Notes: generated from the sequence alone by a model not told the origin. Positions 37,170-46,781 are shown, numbered from the stretch's first letter. The stretch: 64,000 nucleotides of DNA from Herbaspirillum huttiense (GCF_004367745.1 NZ_CP037993.1:434001-498000); one strand, 5' to 3'. Program-made: numbers and translations.

Positions 37170-38540
37170 TCAGCGCATGCCGCCCGGCAGCATGCCCTTC
37201 ATGCCACGCATCATCTTCATCATGCCGCCGCCCTTGAGCTTCTTCATCATCGATTGCATCTGCTCGAACTGCGACAGCATGCGGTTGACTTCCTGCACCT
37301 GCACGCCGGCACCGGCGGCGATGCGGCGCTTGCGGGTGGCCTTGATCAGTTCCGGCTTGGCGCGTTCCTGCGGGGTCATGGAGTTGATGATGCCTTCCAT
37401 GCGGCGCACCTGCTTCTCGGCCTGGTCCATGTTGGCGTTGCCGGCGGCGGCCTGCATCTGGGCCGGCAGCTTGTCCAGCAGGCTGGTGAGGCCGCCCATC
37501 TTCTTCATCTGCGACAGCTGGGCCTTGAAGTCATTGAGGTCGAACTTGCCGCCGCCCTTGATCTTGTGCGCCAGGTCCTGCGCGGCTTCCATGTCCACGC
37601 CCTTGCGTGCCTCTTCCACCAGCGCCAGGATGTCGCCCATGCCCAGGATGCGGTTGGCCATGCGCGAAGGATCGAAGGCTTCCAGGCCGTCGAGCTTTTC
37701 GGCCACCCCGGCGAACTTGATGGGCTTGCCGGTGATGTGGCGCACCGACAGCGCAGCACCGCCGCGCGAGTCGCCGTCCAGCTTGGTGAGCACCACGCCG
37801 GTCAGCGGCAGGGCGTCATTGAAAGCCTTGGCGGTGTTGATGGCGTCCTGGCCCAGCATGGCGTCGACCACGAACAGGGTTTCGATGGGCTTGATGGCGG
37901 CGTGCACAGCACGGATTTCATCCATCATGGCCTGGTCGATGCCCAGGCGGCCGGCGGTGTCGACGATGAGGACTTCGTGGTGGTGCTTCTTGGCGTAGTC
38001 CAGCGCGGCCAGGGCGATGTCGACCGGCTTGTCGGTCGGCTGGCTGGGGAAGAAGTCGGCACCGGCCTGGCCGGTCACGGTCTGCAGCTGGCCGATGGCG
38101 GCCGGGCGGTAGACGTCGGCGGAGACGGTCAGGACCTTCTTTTTCTTGTTCTCGCGCAGGTACTTGGCGAGCTTGCCGACGGTGGTGGTTTTACCGGCAC
38201 CCTGCAGGCCGGCCATCAGGATGATGGCCGGCGGCTGGGTGGCAAAGTTCAGTTGCGAGGCTTCGGCACCGAGGTCGGCACCCATCAGGCTGGCCAGCTC
38301 GCGCTGGACCACGCCGACCAGGGCCTGGCCAGGGGTGAGCGAGCCGATGACCTCTTCGCCCATGGCTTTTTCCTTCACCTTGGCGATGAACTCGCGCACG
38401 GCGGGCAGGGCCACGTCGGCCTCCAGCAGGGCCAGGCGCACTTCGCGCAGCATCTCGGCGGTATTGGACTCAGTCAGTCGCGCCTCGCCGCGCATGGTTT
38501 TGACGACTTTGGCGAGGCGTTGGGTCAGGTTGTCTAGCAT
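37170..38540 (-). CDS. ffh: Signal recognition particle protein Ffh
   Basis: 456 residues, the SRP54 GTPase that delivers inner-membrane proteins to the translocon. It has the N domain, then G1 GLQGAGKTTTVGKLA, G3 DTAGRLG, TKLDGDSRGG, and a Met-rich M domain at the C-terminus (MKKLKGGGMMKMMRGMKGM). It diverges from the transporter operon. In related genomes ypjD is its direct divergent neighbour; here a transporter operon lies between. Confidence 0.97.
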   Translation of the reverse strand: MLDNLTQRLAKVVKTMRGEARLTESNTAEMLREVRLALLEADVALPAVREFIAKVKEKAMGEEVIGSLTPGQALVGVVQRELASLMGADLGAEASQLNFATQPPAIILMAGLQGAGKTTTVGKLAKYLRENKKKKVLTVSADVYRPAAIGQLQTVTGQAGADFFPSQPTDKPVDIALAALDYAKKHHHEVLIVDTAGRLGIDQAMMDEIRAVHAAIKPIETLFVVDAMLGQDAINTAKAFNDALPLTGVVLTKLDGDSRGGAALSVRHITGKPIKFAGVAEKLDGLEAFDPSRMANRILGMGDILALVEEARKGVDMEAAQDLAHKIKGGGKFDLNDFKAQLSQMKKMGGLTSLLDKLPAQMQAAAGNANMDQAEKQVRRMEGIINSMTPQERAKPELIKATRKRRIAAGAGVQVQEVNRMLSQFEQMQSMMKKLKGGGMMKMMRGMKGMLPGGMR

Positions 38541-38884
38541 GGTGATATCTGCAAATGAATGGGGGCGGAAAGGCCGCAGGGCCGCTGGCCGGGACTACGA
38601 CGCACCGGGAGTGCGCAGGCGGGGCGGCGGGCAATCCTGCATTCTAACCGATCAGCCCCGCTGCGCCCCTGCCGGCGCGTGCGGCCCAGATGGGGGCGCT
38701 ACGTAAAATTAACAGCTTGTACGGCTTGCGCTCTTTGTGTATACATGGGCGCTGAATTTCCAAGCGCACAGAATAATCAAGGCCCCTGCCACGCAGCACG
38801 GGCCAACGCCATCGAGACTGCCGGCCTGCACGACTGCCGCCGGCGCGCCGTATCAACAACGATACACACAAGAGGAGAGTGGAA
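38541..38884. other. Divergent promoter region ffh / transporter
   Basis: A sigma-70-like promoter for the transporter lies at 38717-38745. No riboswitch structure was recognised. Confidence 0.5.
38717..38745 (+). promoter_or_regulatory. Sigma-70-like promoter of the ABC operon
   Basis: TTGTAC (38717-38722), 17-bp spacer, TATACA (38740-38745), about 140 bases before the first gene. Confidence 0.55.
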
Positions 38885-39850
38885 ATGCAAAAGCAAAAAC
38901 AATGGATCGCGCTGGCCCTGCTGGCCTGCGCCGGATTTTCGGCCAGCAGCCACGCGGCCGACGACGTCATCCGCCTGGGCAACCTGAAGTTCGCCCACTA
39001 TGGTGCGGTGTCCTACATCAAGGAGATCGCCCCCAAGTGTGGCATCAAGGTCGATGAAAAGGTCTTCGCCAAGGGCCCGGACGTGATGCAGGGCATCCTG
39101 GCCGGTGAGCTCGATGTGGGTACGACCGCCTCCGAGGCCGCCATTTCGGGCCGGGCCAACGGCGCGCCGATCTATGTCGTGGCCGGTTTCGCCAAGGGCG
39201 GCGCGCGCCTGGTGGCGGGCAAGGACTCCGGCATCAAGTCGGTCAAGGACCTGAAGGGCAAGAAGGTGGGCGTCACCCGGGGCGGCATCCATGAAGTGCT
39301 GCTGGATGCCGAATTGGGCCAGAACGGCCTGACGGCCAAGGATGTCACCATCGTCTATCTGGCCTTCGCCGACCTGAACCAGGCCCTGCTGGGCAAGAAC
39401 ATCGACGCCATGATGCAGAGCGAGCCGCAATCCTCGCAGGCCATCAACAAGGGCTTCGGCGTGGAAGTGATGAAGCCGTATGACACCCCCATCGGCGAGC
39501 CCTATCGCACCATGGTGATGACCGAGAAGTTCTACACCGAGAAGCGTCCGCTGGCCGAGAAGTTCATGCGCTGCTTCCTGGAGGCGACCAAGACCTTCAT
39601 CGACAAGCCGGAAGTGGCCGAAAAGTACGTGCGTGAAGTGATCTTCAAGAACCAGATCACCAAGGAAGACTTCTACGACGCCATCGGCAACTCGCCCTAC
39701 GCCTACGACATTACGGCCGAGCACATCCAGGTCACCACCGACACCATGGCCAAGTACGGTACCGGCAAGATGGCCAAGCCGCCGGTGGCCAAGGATTGGG
39801 TGAAGACCGATCTGCTGGAGCAGGCCAAGAAGAGCATGAACCTGAAGTAA
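38885..39850 (+). CDS. ABC transporter substrate-binding protein (SsuA/TauA type)
   Basis: About 321 residues. The signal peptide (ALALLACAGFSASSHA) is cleaved before ADDVIRLG. The mature part is an NMT1/SsuA-like periplasmic binding fold: VMQGILAGELDVGTTASEAA, GKKVGVTRGGIHEV, LNQALLGKNIDAMMQSEP. The ATG at 38885 has AGGAG 7 bases upstream; a GTG at 38879 is in frame but closer. It is the first gene of a three-gene uptake operon. The substrate is not readable; sulfonates, taurine, nitrate or thiamine precursors are family options. Confidence 0.85.
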   Translation: MQKQKQWIALALLACAGFSASSHAADDVIRLGNLKFAHYGAVSYIKEIAPKCGIKVDEKVFAKGPDVMQGILAGELDVGTTASEAAISGRANGAPIYVVAGFAKGGARLVAGKDSGIKSVKDLKGKKVGVTRGGIHEVLLDAELGQNGLTAKDVTIVYLAFADLNQALLGKNIDAMMQSEPQSSQAINKGFGVEVMKPYDTPIGEPYRTMVMTEKFYTEKRPLAEKFMRCFLEATKTFIDKPEVAEKYVREVIFKNQITKEDFYDAIGNSPYAYDITAEHIQVTTDTMAKYGTGKMAKPPVAKDWVKTDLLEQAKKSMNLK

Positions 39851-39865
39851 GACGGGGGAATCTCG

Positions 39866-40687
39866 ATGGCAAAGAACAACAAGGGCAGCTTCCTGCAGGG
39901 GCTGCTGGTGCCGATCGTCGTGATCGCGCTGTGGGAGGGCGCCTCCCGGGCTGGCTGGATCAATCCGCAGATCCTGCCCTCGCCCTGGGCGGTCCTGAAG
40001 AAATGGGTGGAATACGCCACCCCCCTGAAACCCTATGAGCCCGAGGCCGGCAGCTGGCTGGCCTGGGCCTTTTCGGGTGAACTGATCATGGATGCCATCG
40101 GCAGCCTGTACCGGGTGGTGGCCGGCTTCCTGATCGGTGCCGGGCTGGCCCTGCCGCTGGGCTTGCTGATGGGCTCCAGCCAGCGCATCTATGGGCTGAT
40201 GAACCTGACGGTGCAGGTGATCCGTCCGATTCCGCCGATTGCCTACATCCCGTTGGCCATCCTCTGGTTCGGGCTGGGCAATCCGCCGGCGCTGTTCCTG
40301 ATCTCGCTGGGGGCGTTCTTCCCGGTGCTGATGAATACCATCGCCGGGGTGCGCCAGGTCGACAGCATCTACCTGCGCGCGGCCCGCAATCTGGGGGCGA
40401 GCCAGTCCACGCTGTTCCTGCGGGTGATGCTGCCGGCGGCGGTGCCTTACATCCTCTCGGGCGTGCGCATCGGCATCGGGACTGCCTTCATCGTGGTGAT
40501 CGTGGCCGAGATGATTGCGGTGAGCAATGGCCTGGGTTTCCGTATCATGGAGGCACGTGAATATTTCTGGTCGGACAAGATCATCGCCGGCATGATCACC
40601 ATCGGCCTCCTGGGCCTGGCGATCGACCTGGGCATGAGCCGCCTCAACAATTACATGCTGCGCTGGCATCGCGGGCTGGAGAACTGA
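39866..40687 (+). CDS. ABC transporter permease (SsuC/TauC type)
   Basis: 273 residues with about six membrane segments. The EAA loop for ATPase contact is seen as AARNLGASQSTLFLRVMLPAAVP. It lies 15 bases after the binding-protein gene and one base before the ATPase gene. Confidence 0.9.
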   Translation: MAKNNKGSFLQGLLVPIVVIALWEGASRAGWINPQILPSPWAVLKKWVEYATPLKPYEPEAGSWLAWAFSGELIMDAIGSLYRVVAGFLIGAGLALPLGLLMGSSQRIYGLMNLTVQVIRPIPPIAYIPLAILWFGLGNPPALFLISLGAFFPVLMNTIAGVRQVDSIYLRAARNLGASQSTLFLRVMLPAAVPYILSGVRIGIGTAFIVVIVAEMIAVSNGLGFRIMEAREYFWSDKIIAGMITIGLLGLAIDLGMSRLNNYMLRWHRGLEN

Positions 40688-40688
40688 G

Positions 40689-41498
40689 ATGAACCAGACA
40701 AATGCTTCTCCGCGCATTCGTATACAGAATGTGCACAAGGTCTTCAAGACCGATGACCGCGAGGTCGTGGCCCTCAAGGACATCCATTTCGATATCCCGG
40801 ATGGCCAGTTCGTCTGCCTGCTGGGCCCTTCCGGCTGCGGCAAGTCCACGCTCCTGAATGCCATCGCCGGGTTTGCCTTGCCATCGTCCGGCCAGATCCT
40901 CACCGGCGACAAGGTGGTCACCGAGCCGGGACCGGATCGCGGCATGGTGTTCCAGGAATACGCTCTCTTCCCCTGGATGACGGTGGAACAGAACGTGGCC
41001 TTCGGACTGGAGATCAAGGGAACGCCCAAGGCCGAGATCCACCAGCGCGTCACGCAACTGCTGGACAAGCTGGGCCTGATCGACTTCCGCACCCGCTTCC
41101 CCAAGGATCTCTCGGGCGGCATGCGCCAGCGGGTGGCCATCGCCCGGGTGCTGGCGCTGGATTCGCCCATCATGCTCATGGACGAGCCCTTCGGTGCCCT
41201 CGATGCGCTGACCCGCCGCAACCTGCAGGATGAGCTGCTGCGCATCTGGGACGAGTTCAGGAAGACCATCGTCTTCGTCACCCACAGCATCGAGGAGGCC
41301 ATCTACCTGGCTGACCGCATCGTGGTCATGACCTACCGCCCGGGCACGGTCAAGCGCGACATGCTGGTGAACCTGCCGCGCCTGCGCGATCCGGCGGACC
41401 CCGAGTTCAATGCCTTGAAACGCGAACTGGGCCAGCTGGTGATGGAAGAGCAGCAGCGCCATCACAATGCGGAGATGAAGGCGGCGGCGGTCGACTGA
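40689..41498 (+). CDS. ABC transporter ATP-binding protein (SsuB/TauB type)
   Basis: 269 residues. Walker A is LLGPSGCGKST, the Q-loop is in MVFQEYALFPW, the signature is DLSGGMRQR, Walker B is IMLMDEPFGALD, and the switch His is in FVTHSIEEA. It energises uptake with the preceding permease and binding protein. The hairpin at 41529-41557 follows. Confidence 0.92.
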   Translation: MNQTNASPRIRIQNVHKVFKTDDREVVALKDIHFDIPDGQFVCLLGPSGCGKSTLLNAIAGFALPSSGQILTGDKVVTEPGPDRGMVFQEYALFPWMTVEQNVAFGLEIKGTPKAEIHQRVTQLLDKLGLIDFRTRFPKDLSGGMRQRVAIARVLALDSPIMLMDEPFGALDALTRRNLQDELLRIWDEFRKTIVFVTHSIEEAIYLADRIVVMTYRPGTVKRDMLVNLPRLRDPADPEFNALKRELGQLVMEEQQRHHNAEMKAAAVD

Positions 41499-41528
41499 CG
41501 CGGCTGCAGCTCTCTATAGTGAAGCGCC

Positions 41529-41557
41529 CGACACGGCAGGCAAGCCCTGCCGTGTCG
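41529..41557 (+). terminator. Strong hairpin after the ABC operon
   Basis: CGACACGGCAGG and its complement surround a 5-base loop. No T-run follows, so the termination mode is uncertain. Confidence 0.55.
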
Positions 41558-41634
41558 CATTTGGCGGGCCCGATTCGCGCGCCGGCTGACCGGGCGCAAG
41601 CGGGCCGGGGGCCGAGATAGTGTAAACTCGGGTG

Positions 41635-42447
41635 ATGCAAACTTATTTTTTCATCCTGGCTGCGCTGCTCTATCTGGGCTGCGCCTTCATGCCTTCGGAG
41701 CGGCGCGTGCCGATTTCGGCGGGCATCGTGGTCGGCTGGATGCTGCATGGCGGGGCGCTGCTGTCGGACATGTTCGCGCCCGACGCGCTGCGGGTGGGCT
41801 TTGCGGTCATGCTGTCGTCCACGCTGTGGATCTCGGTGGCGGCGTACTGGCTGGAAAATCGCAATTTCTCGCTCGACAGCATGCGCGTGCTGGTCTTGCC
41901 GGTGGCGGCGGTGGCCGTGGTGCTGCCCAGCGCCTTCCCCGGCAACATGGTGGCGCTGGCCGGCAAGTCCGACTGGTTCCTGGCGCACATCGCCATCTCC
42001 ATCCTGGCCTACAGCACGCTCACCATCGCCGCCTTCCATGCGGTGCTGATGGTGCTGCAGGAGTCCCGCCTGCATACCCGGCCCGGTCCGGCCGCCCAGT
42101 CGGGCTGGTTCGGGCTGGCGCTGGATCGCCTGCCGGCGCTGCTGACCATGGAAAAACTGCTGTTCCGCCTGATCGCCTTCGGCTTCACCTTGCTGACGCT
42201 GACGGTGCTATCGGGTGTCGTCTTCTCCGAGCAGTTGTTCGGGACACCATTCAAGTGGGACCACAAGACGGTCTTCACCATGCTGTCCTGGCTGCTGTTC
42301 GGCCTGCTCCTGGCCGGCCGTCGCTGGCAGGGATGGCGGGGGCGGACCGCGCTGAGCTTCACGCTGGCCGGGTTCGCCATCCTTTTATTGGCTTATGTGG
42401 GCAGCCGGTTCGTTCTTGAAGTCGTGCTGCATCGGGTTCTGACATGA
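41635..42447 (+). CDS. ypjD: CcsA-like inner-membrane protein YpjD
   Basis: About 270 residues with about eight hydrophobic membrane segments, matching the CcsA/YpjD family (WFLAHIAISILAYSTLTIAA; LLTLTVLSGVVFSEQLFG). CcsA-type proteins handle haem in cytochrome c assembly; YpjD itself is of uncertain role. The start is ATG 41635 or the GTG at 41632. It overlaps the next gene by 4 bases (ATGA). Confidence 0.85.
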   Translation: MQTYFFILAALLYLGCAFMPSERRVPISAGIVVGWMLHGGALLSDMFAPDALRVGFAVMLSSTLWISVAAYWLENRNFSLDSMRVLVLPVAAVAVVLPSAFPGNMVALAGKSDWFLAHIAISILAYSTLTIAAFHAVLMVLQESRLHTRPGPAAQSGWFGLALDRLPALLTMEKLLFRLIAFGFTLLTLTVLSGVVFSEQLFGTPFKWDHKTVFTMLSWLLFGLLLAGRRWQGWRGRTALSFTLAGFAILLLAYVGSRFVLEVVLHRVLT

Positions 42448-42743
42448 AATATCTGATTTGGCTGGTGGTCCTGCTGGCCGTGGTGGTGTGGTTCCAGCGC
42501 GCCAAGAAATCCATGCTGGCCGGCAGCGACCGTCCCACCGACGGCCACCCCGCTGGCGCCGAGCCCGAGCCGGGCATGCCGCGTCCCAAGCCCTCGCGCT
42601 TTCGCCGCCGTGGCGACAGCAATGTCGAGACCATGGTGCAGTGCGCCCATTGCGGCATCCACTTCCCGGCCTCCGAGGCGGTGGTCCACGCCTCCGGCGC
42701 GCAATACTGCTGCGAAGAGCATCGCCGCCTGGCTTCCTTCTGA
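42444..42743 (+). CDS. PP0621-family membrane-anchored zinc-ribbon protein
   Basis: 99 residues: an N-terminal membrane anchor (YLIWLVVLLAVVVWFQ), a Pro-rich linker, and a C-terminal zinc-binding part (VQCAHCGIHFPASEAV, QYCCEEHRR). It overlaps ypjD by 4 bases and lies 2 bases before ampD. Its function is unknown. Confidence 0.8.
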   Translation: MKYLIWLVVLLAVVVWFQRAKKSMLAGSDRPTDGHPAGAEPEPGMPRPKPSRFRRRGDSNVETMVQCAHCGIHFPASEAVVHASGAQYCCEEHRRLASF

Positions 42744-42745
42744 GC

Positions 42746-43369
42746 ATGGACGCTGTCTTTTCTGACCCCGGCGCCTGGATCATCGATGGCGACGGCTGGT
42801 GCGATCACGCCCGCCGCGAACCCTCGCCCAATTGCGACGAACGTCCCGAAGGCGTGGCCGCCGAACTGCTAGTGATCCACAACATCAGCCTGCCACCCGG
42901 TGAATTCGGCGGCCCTTATATCGCCGACCTGTTCTGCAACCGGCTCGACTTTGACGCGCATCCCTATTTCGACCAGCTGCGTCCCCTGCGCGTCTCGGCC
43001 CACTTCCTGATCCGCCGTGATGGCGAAGTGGTGCAGTTCGTCCCGGCCCATCGCCGCGCCTGGCATGCGGGGGTGTCCAGCTTCGAGGGACGCGAGCGCT
43101 GCAATGATTTTTCCATCGGCATCGAGCTGGAAGGGACTGACTTTGAACCCTTCACCGAGGCCCAATATGAGACGTTGGTGCAGCTCTCCCAAGCCCTGGT
43201 AACGCGCTACGGATTGACCGCCGTGGCTGGCCACGAACACATCGCGCCGGTGCGCAAGACCGACCCCGGACCCTTCTTCGACTGGGACGGCTATCACAAC
43301 AAAATGGTGAAAATCGTTAACGCGGCGCAATTGCGCTTCCCCGTTGGCCTTCACAAAAGTCAAGCTTGA
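42746..43369 (+). CDS. ampD: 1,6-anhydro-N-acetylmuramyl-L-alanine amidase AmpD
   Basis: 207 residues, a cytoplasmic zinc amidase in peptidoglycan recycling. It has the amidase_2 signatures: LVIHNISLP (zinc His), FGGPYIADLF, VSAHFLIRRDG, NDFSIGIELEG and GHEHIAPVRKTDPGPFFDW, with the last zinc His and Asp. The ATG at 42746 follows the previous stop by 2 bases and is the family start. Its products influence beta-lactamase induction where AmpR is present. Confidence 0.93.
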   Translation: MDAVFSDPGAWIIDGDGWCDHARREPSPNCDERPEGVAAELLVIHNISLPPGEFGGPYIADLFCNRLDFDAHPYFDQLRPLRVSAHFLIRRDGEVVQFVPAHRRAWHAGVSSFEGRERCNDFSIGIELEGTDFEPFTEAQYETLVQLSQALVTRYGLTAVAGHEHIAPVRKTDPGPFFDWDGYHNKMVKIVNAAQLRFPVGLHKSQA

Positions 43370-43770
43370 ACAGCACAAAAATTCTCTAAATAGCGGTTGC
43401 ATCCGCCTGGACCCGCTACTAGAATTAGTCCCATTCGATGTTTTGATACTAGATGTAGTGTTCAGTTGAACTTGTTGTTGGTGTCGGGTCTTCATCCACG
43501 GTCGGCCCGTTTCAGGCAGTGCTTCAGAAGGTGCAAGACCAGCGAGGCAGTAACCAAGTACGACAACGCCCCCGGTTCTCCTTCTTTTAATTCCGTTCCA
43601 CACATCAGTTTCAAGCAGTTTTGCGTCAGCATGAATGTCCACGCAAGGGACAGTCATTGTGGGACGCTTCCGCCGTTCGCGGGTCCTTTGCCGTTTGGGG
43701 CCCGGATGAAGTTATTAGCAACGCAGGTGGCAACCCCCGGCCATCTGCCCCATGTACCCCAGGAGGCTAA
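43370..43770. other. 401-bp nrdA upstream region
   Basis: No gene is recognised. It contains two NrdR-box-like dyads (43416-43461) and must hold the nrdA promoter. Confidence 0.5.
43416..43461. promoter_or_regulatory. Two candidate NrdR boxes
   Basis: CTACTAGAATTAGTCC (43416-43431) and ATACTAGATGTAGTGT (43446-43461) each contain an ACTA...TAGT dyad. Their centres are 30 bp apart, about three helical turns. The second matches 13 of 16 positions of the remembered NrdR consensus. NrdR represses ribonucleotide reductase genes. Confidence 0.6.
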
Positions 43771-46755
43771 GTGCGCTCAACCCAAGAAATTTCCGTCAAA
43801 TCGCCCGCTCCGTTCGGCACCTCTGCCGAGCTGGAAGGTTCCGCTGAAGGCCAGGCCATCGTGTCCCAGACCGCTGGCCTGGGCGAATACCGCATCATCC
43901 GCCGCAATGGCGCGGTGGTCGGTTTCGAGCCCTCCAAGATTTCCATCGCCGTGACCAAGGCCTTCCTGGCCGTCAACGGTGGCCAGGGTGCCGCTTCGGC
44001 GCGCGTGCGCGAGATGGTCGAGCAACTGACCACCAACGTGGTGTCGGCGCTGGTGCGCCGCCAGCCCACCGGTGGCACCTTCCATATTGAAGATATCCAG
44101 GATCAGGTCGAGCTGGCCCTGATGCGTTCGGGCGAGCATGACGTCGCCCGTGCCTACGTGCTGTACCGTGCCAAGCGCATGGAAGAGCGCGCCCAGCAAG
44201 GCGCCGCCACCAAGACCGAAGTGGCCGCACCGCAACTGCACGTGACCGAAGACGGCCAGAGCCGTCCGCTGGACATCAACGAAGTCCGTTCCCTGATCGC
44301 CGCTGCCTGCGTCGGCCTGGAATCGCACGTCGATGCCGATGCCATCCTGTCCGAAACCGTCAAGAACCTGTACGACGGCGTGCCCGTCGAAGAGCTGTAC
44401 AAGTCCGCCATCCTGGCTGCCCGCGCGCTGATGGAAAAGGACCCTGCTTACAGCCAGGTGACCTCGCGCCTGCTGATGCACACCATCCGCAAGGAAGTCT
44501 TCGGCAAGGAAGTGGCTCAGGCCGACGCCCCGGCCGAGTACCTGGAGTACTTCCCGCAATACGTGAAGAAAGGTATCGAAGCCGAGCTGCTCGACACCAA
44601 GCTGGCCCAGTTCGACCTGGCCAAGCTGGCTGCTGCCATCAAGCCCGAGCGTGACCTGCAGTTCGGCTACATCGGCCTGCAGACCCTGTATGACCGTTAT
44701 TTCCTGCACATCGGCGGCACCCGCATCGAGATGCCCCAGGCGTTCTACATGCGTGTGGCGATGGGCCTGGCACTGAACGAAATCGACCGCGAAACCCGCG
44801 CCATCGAGTTCTACGACCTGCTGTCCTCGTTCGACTTCATGAGCTCGACCCCGACCCTGTTCAACTCGGGTACCCAGCGTTCGCAGCTGTCTTCCTGCTA
44901 CCTGACCACGGTGGCCGATGACCTCGACGGCATCTACGAAGCCATCAAGGAAAACGCCCTGCTGGCCAAGTTCGCCGGCGGCCTGGGCAATGACTGGACC
45001 CCGGTGCGTGCCCTGGGTGCGCACATCAAGGGCACCAACGGCAAGTCGCAAGGCGTGGTCCCCTTCCTGAAGGTGGTCAACGATACCGCCGTGGCGGTCA
45101 ACCAGGGCGGCAAGCGCAAGGGCGCAGTCTGCGCCTACCTGGAAACCTGGCACATGGACATCGAGGAATTCCTCGAACTGCGCAAGAACACCGGCGACGA
45201 TCGCCGCCGTACCCACGACATGAACACCGCGAACTGGATTCCCGACCTGTTCATGAAGCGCGTGATGGAAAAGGGCGAGTGGACCCTGTTCTCGCCCTCC
45301 GACACCCCGGACCTGCACGACAAGTTCGGCCGTGCCTTCGAAGAAGCCTACACCGCCTATGAAGCCAAGGCCGCTCGTGGCGAGCTGAAGCTCTTCAAGA
45401 AGGTGCAAGCCAACGACCTGTGGCGCAAGATGCTGTCGATGCTGTTCGAAACCGGCCACCCGTGGATCACCTTCAAGGATCCTTGCAACATCCGTTCGCC
45501 GCAGCAACACGTGGGCGTGGTGCACAGTTCCAACCTGTGCACCGAGATCACCTTGAACACCAACGAGAGCGAGATCGCGGTCTGCAACCTGGGTTCGGTG
45601 AACCTGCCGGCGCACCTGGTCAATGGCGAGCTGGACCATGCCAAGCTGCAAAAGACCATCCGCACCGCTATGCGCATGCTGGACAACGTCATCGACATCA
45701 ACTACTACGCCGTCAAGAAGGCACGTGATTCCAACCTGCGCCACCGTCCGGTGGGCATGGGCATCATGGGCTTCCAGGACTGCCTGCACATCAAGCGCGT
45801 GCCGTACGCCTCGATGGACGCCGTCGAATTCGCCGACCGCTCCATGGAAGCCGTCTGCTACTACGCCTACATGGCTTCGACCGAACTGGCCGAAGAGCGC
45901 GGCCGTTACGCTTCCTACCGCGGTTCGCTGTGGGATCGCGGCATCCTGCCGCAGGATTCCCTGAAGCTGCTGGCGCAAGAGCGCGGCGGCTACCTGGAAA
46001 CCGACAGCACCGAAACCCTGGACTGGGCCGCCCTGCGTGCACGCATCGCCGAACACGGCATGCGCAACTCGAACTGCGTGGCCATCGCCCCGACGGCGAC
46101 CATCTCCAATATCATCGGCGTGTCCGCTTGCATCGAGCCGACCTACCAGAACCTGTACGTGAAGTCGAACCTGTCGGGCGAATTCACCGAGATCAACGAG
46201 TACCTGGTGCGCGACCTGAAGGCCCGTGGTCTGTGGGATGAAGTCATGGTCGCCGACCTCAAGTATTTCGACGGCAGCCTGGCCAAGATCGACCGCATCC
46301 CGCAAGACCTGCGCGACATCTACGCCACCGCCTTCGAAGTGGATCCGTCCTGGCTGGTGGAAGCCGCCTCGCGTCGCCAGAAGTGGATCGACCAGGCCCA
46401 GTCGCTGAACATCTACATGGCCGGTGCTTCTGGCAAGCGCCTGGACGAGACCTACAAGCTGGCGTGGCTGCGTGGCCTCAAGACCACCTACTACCTGCGC
46501 ACCATCGGCGCGACCCACACCGAGAAGTCCACTTCCCGTGCGGGTGCACTGAACGCCGTGGCCGTTGACGGCGGCGCCGGTGCCATGGCCTCGGCTTCCG
46601 GTACGGCCGTGCCGGCCGCACCGATCGCTTCGGCGGCTGCTGCCTCGGCTGCCTACGTGATGCCGACCCCGGGTGCTTCGATCGAAGCCGATGGTCCGGT
46701 CTGCACCATGCGTCCGGGCGATCCGGGCTTCGAAGAGTGCGAGGCCTGCCAGTGA
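43771..46755 (+). CDS. nrdA: Ribonucleoside-diphosphate reductase alpha subunit
   Basis: 994 residues, class Ia. Two ATP-cone-like regions lie at the N-terminus (IIRRNGAVVGFEPSKISIAV; PLDINEVRSLIAAACVG). The catalytic barrel shows FNSGTQRSQLSSCYLTTV, NLCTEITLNTNESEIAVCNL and PTATISNIIGVSACIEP. An Ala-rich linker leads to the redox tail ending EECEACQ. The GTG start at 43771 has AGGAGG 5 bases upstream. The mobile element at 46754 begins exactly after the last codons, so the stop is now TGA supplied by the element; the right junction keeps CTGCCAGTAAG, suggesting the original stop was TAA. Confidence 0.96.
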   Translation: MRSTQEISVKSPAPFGTSAELEGSAEGQAIVSQTAGLGEYRIIRRNGAVVGFEPSKISIAVTKAFLAVNGGQGAASARVREMVEQLTTNVVSALVRRQPTGGTFHIEDIQDQVELALMRSGEHDVARAYVLYRAKRMEERAQQGAATKTEVAAPQLHVTEDGQSRPLDINEVRSLIAAACVGLESHVDADAILSETVKNLYDGVPVEELYKSAILAARALMEKDPAYSQVTSRLLMHTIRKEVFGKEVAQADAPAEYLEYFPQYVKKGIEAELLDTKLAQFDLAKLAAAIKPERDLQFGYIGLQTLYDRYFLHIGGTRIEMPQAFYMRVAMGLALNEIDRETRAIEFYDLLSSFDFMSSTPTLFNSGTQRSQLSSCYLTTVADDLDGIYEAIKENALLAKFAGGLGNDWTPVRALGAHIKGTNGKSQGVVPFLKVVNDTAVAVNQGGKRKGAVCAYLETWHMDIEEFLELRKNTGDDRRRTHDMNTANWIPDLFMKRVMEKGEWTLFSPSDTPDLHDKFGRAFEEAYTAYEAKAARGELKLFKKVQANDLWRKMLSMLFETGHPWITFKDPCNIRSPQQHVGVVHSSNLCTEITLNTNESEIAVCNLGSVNLPAHLVNGELDHAKLQKTIRTAMRMLDNVIDINYYAVKKARDSNLRHRPVGMGIMGFQDCLHIKRVPYASMDAVEFADRSMEAVCYYAYMASTELAEERGRYASYRGSLWDRGILPQDSLKLLAQERGGYLETDSTETLDWAALRARIAEHGMRNSNCVAIAPTATISNIIGVSACIEPTYQNLYVKSNLSGEFTEINEYLVRDLKARGLWDEVMVADLKYFDGSLAKIDRIPQDLRDIYATAFEVDPSWLVEAASRRQKWIDQAQSLNIYMAGASGKRLDETYKLAWLRGLKTTYYLRTIGATHTEKSTSRAGALNAVAVDGGAGAMASASGTAVPAAPIASAAAASAAYVMPTPGASIEADGPVCTMRPGDPGFEECEACQ

Positions 46756-46781
46756 GATGAGTTAAGGAAATACGTCTTTAA
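46746..46781. repeat. Left end of the nrdA-inserted element
   Basis: The core CTGCCAGT (46746-46753) is followed by 18 bp and ACGTCTTTAA (46772-46781). The right end mirrors this exactly. An inner inverted copy TTAGAGACGT lies at 46811-46820. Confidence 0.8.

Noticed and set aside
38541-38884. A possible riboswitch before the ABC operon
   Set aside because: No conserved thiamine, cobalamin or other aptamer core could be recognised.
43777-46518. A 913-codon open frame opposite nrdA
   Set aside because: It is an antisense shadow of nrdA; it has no start signal or family motif.
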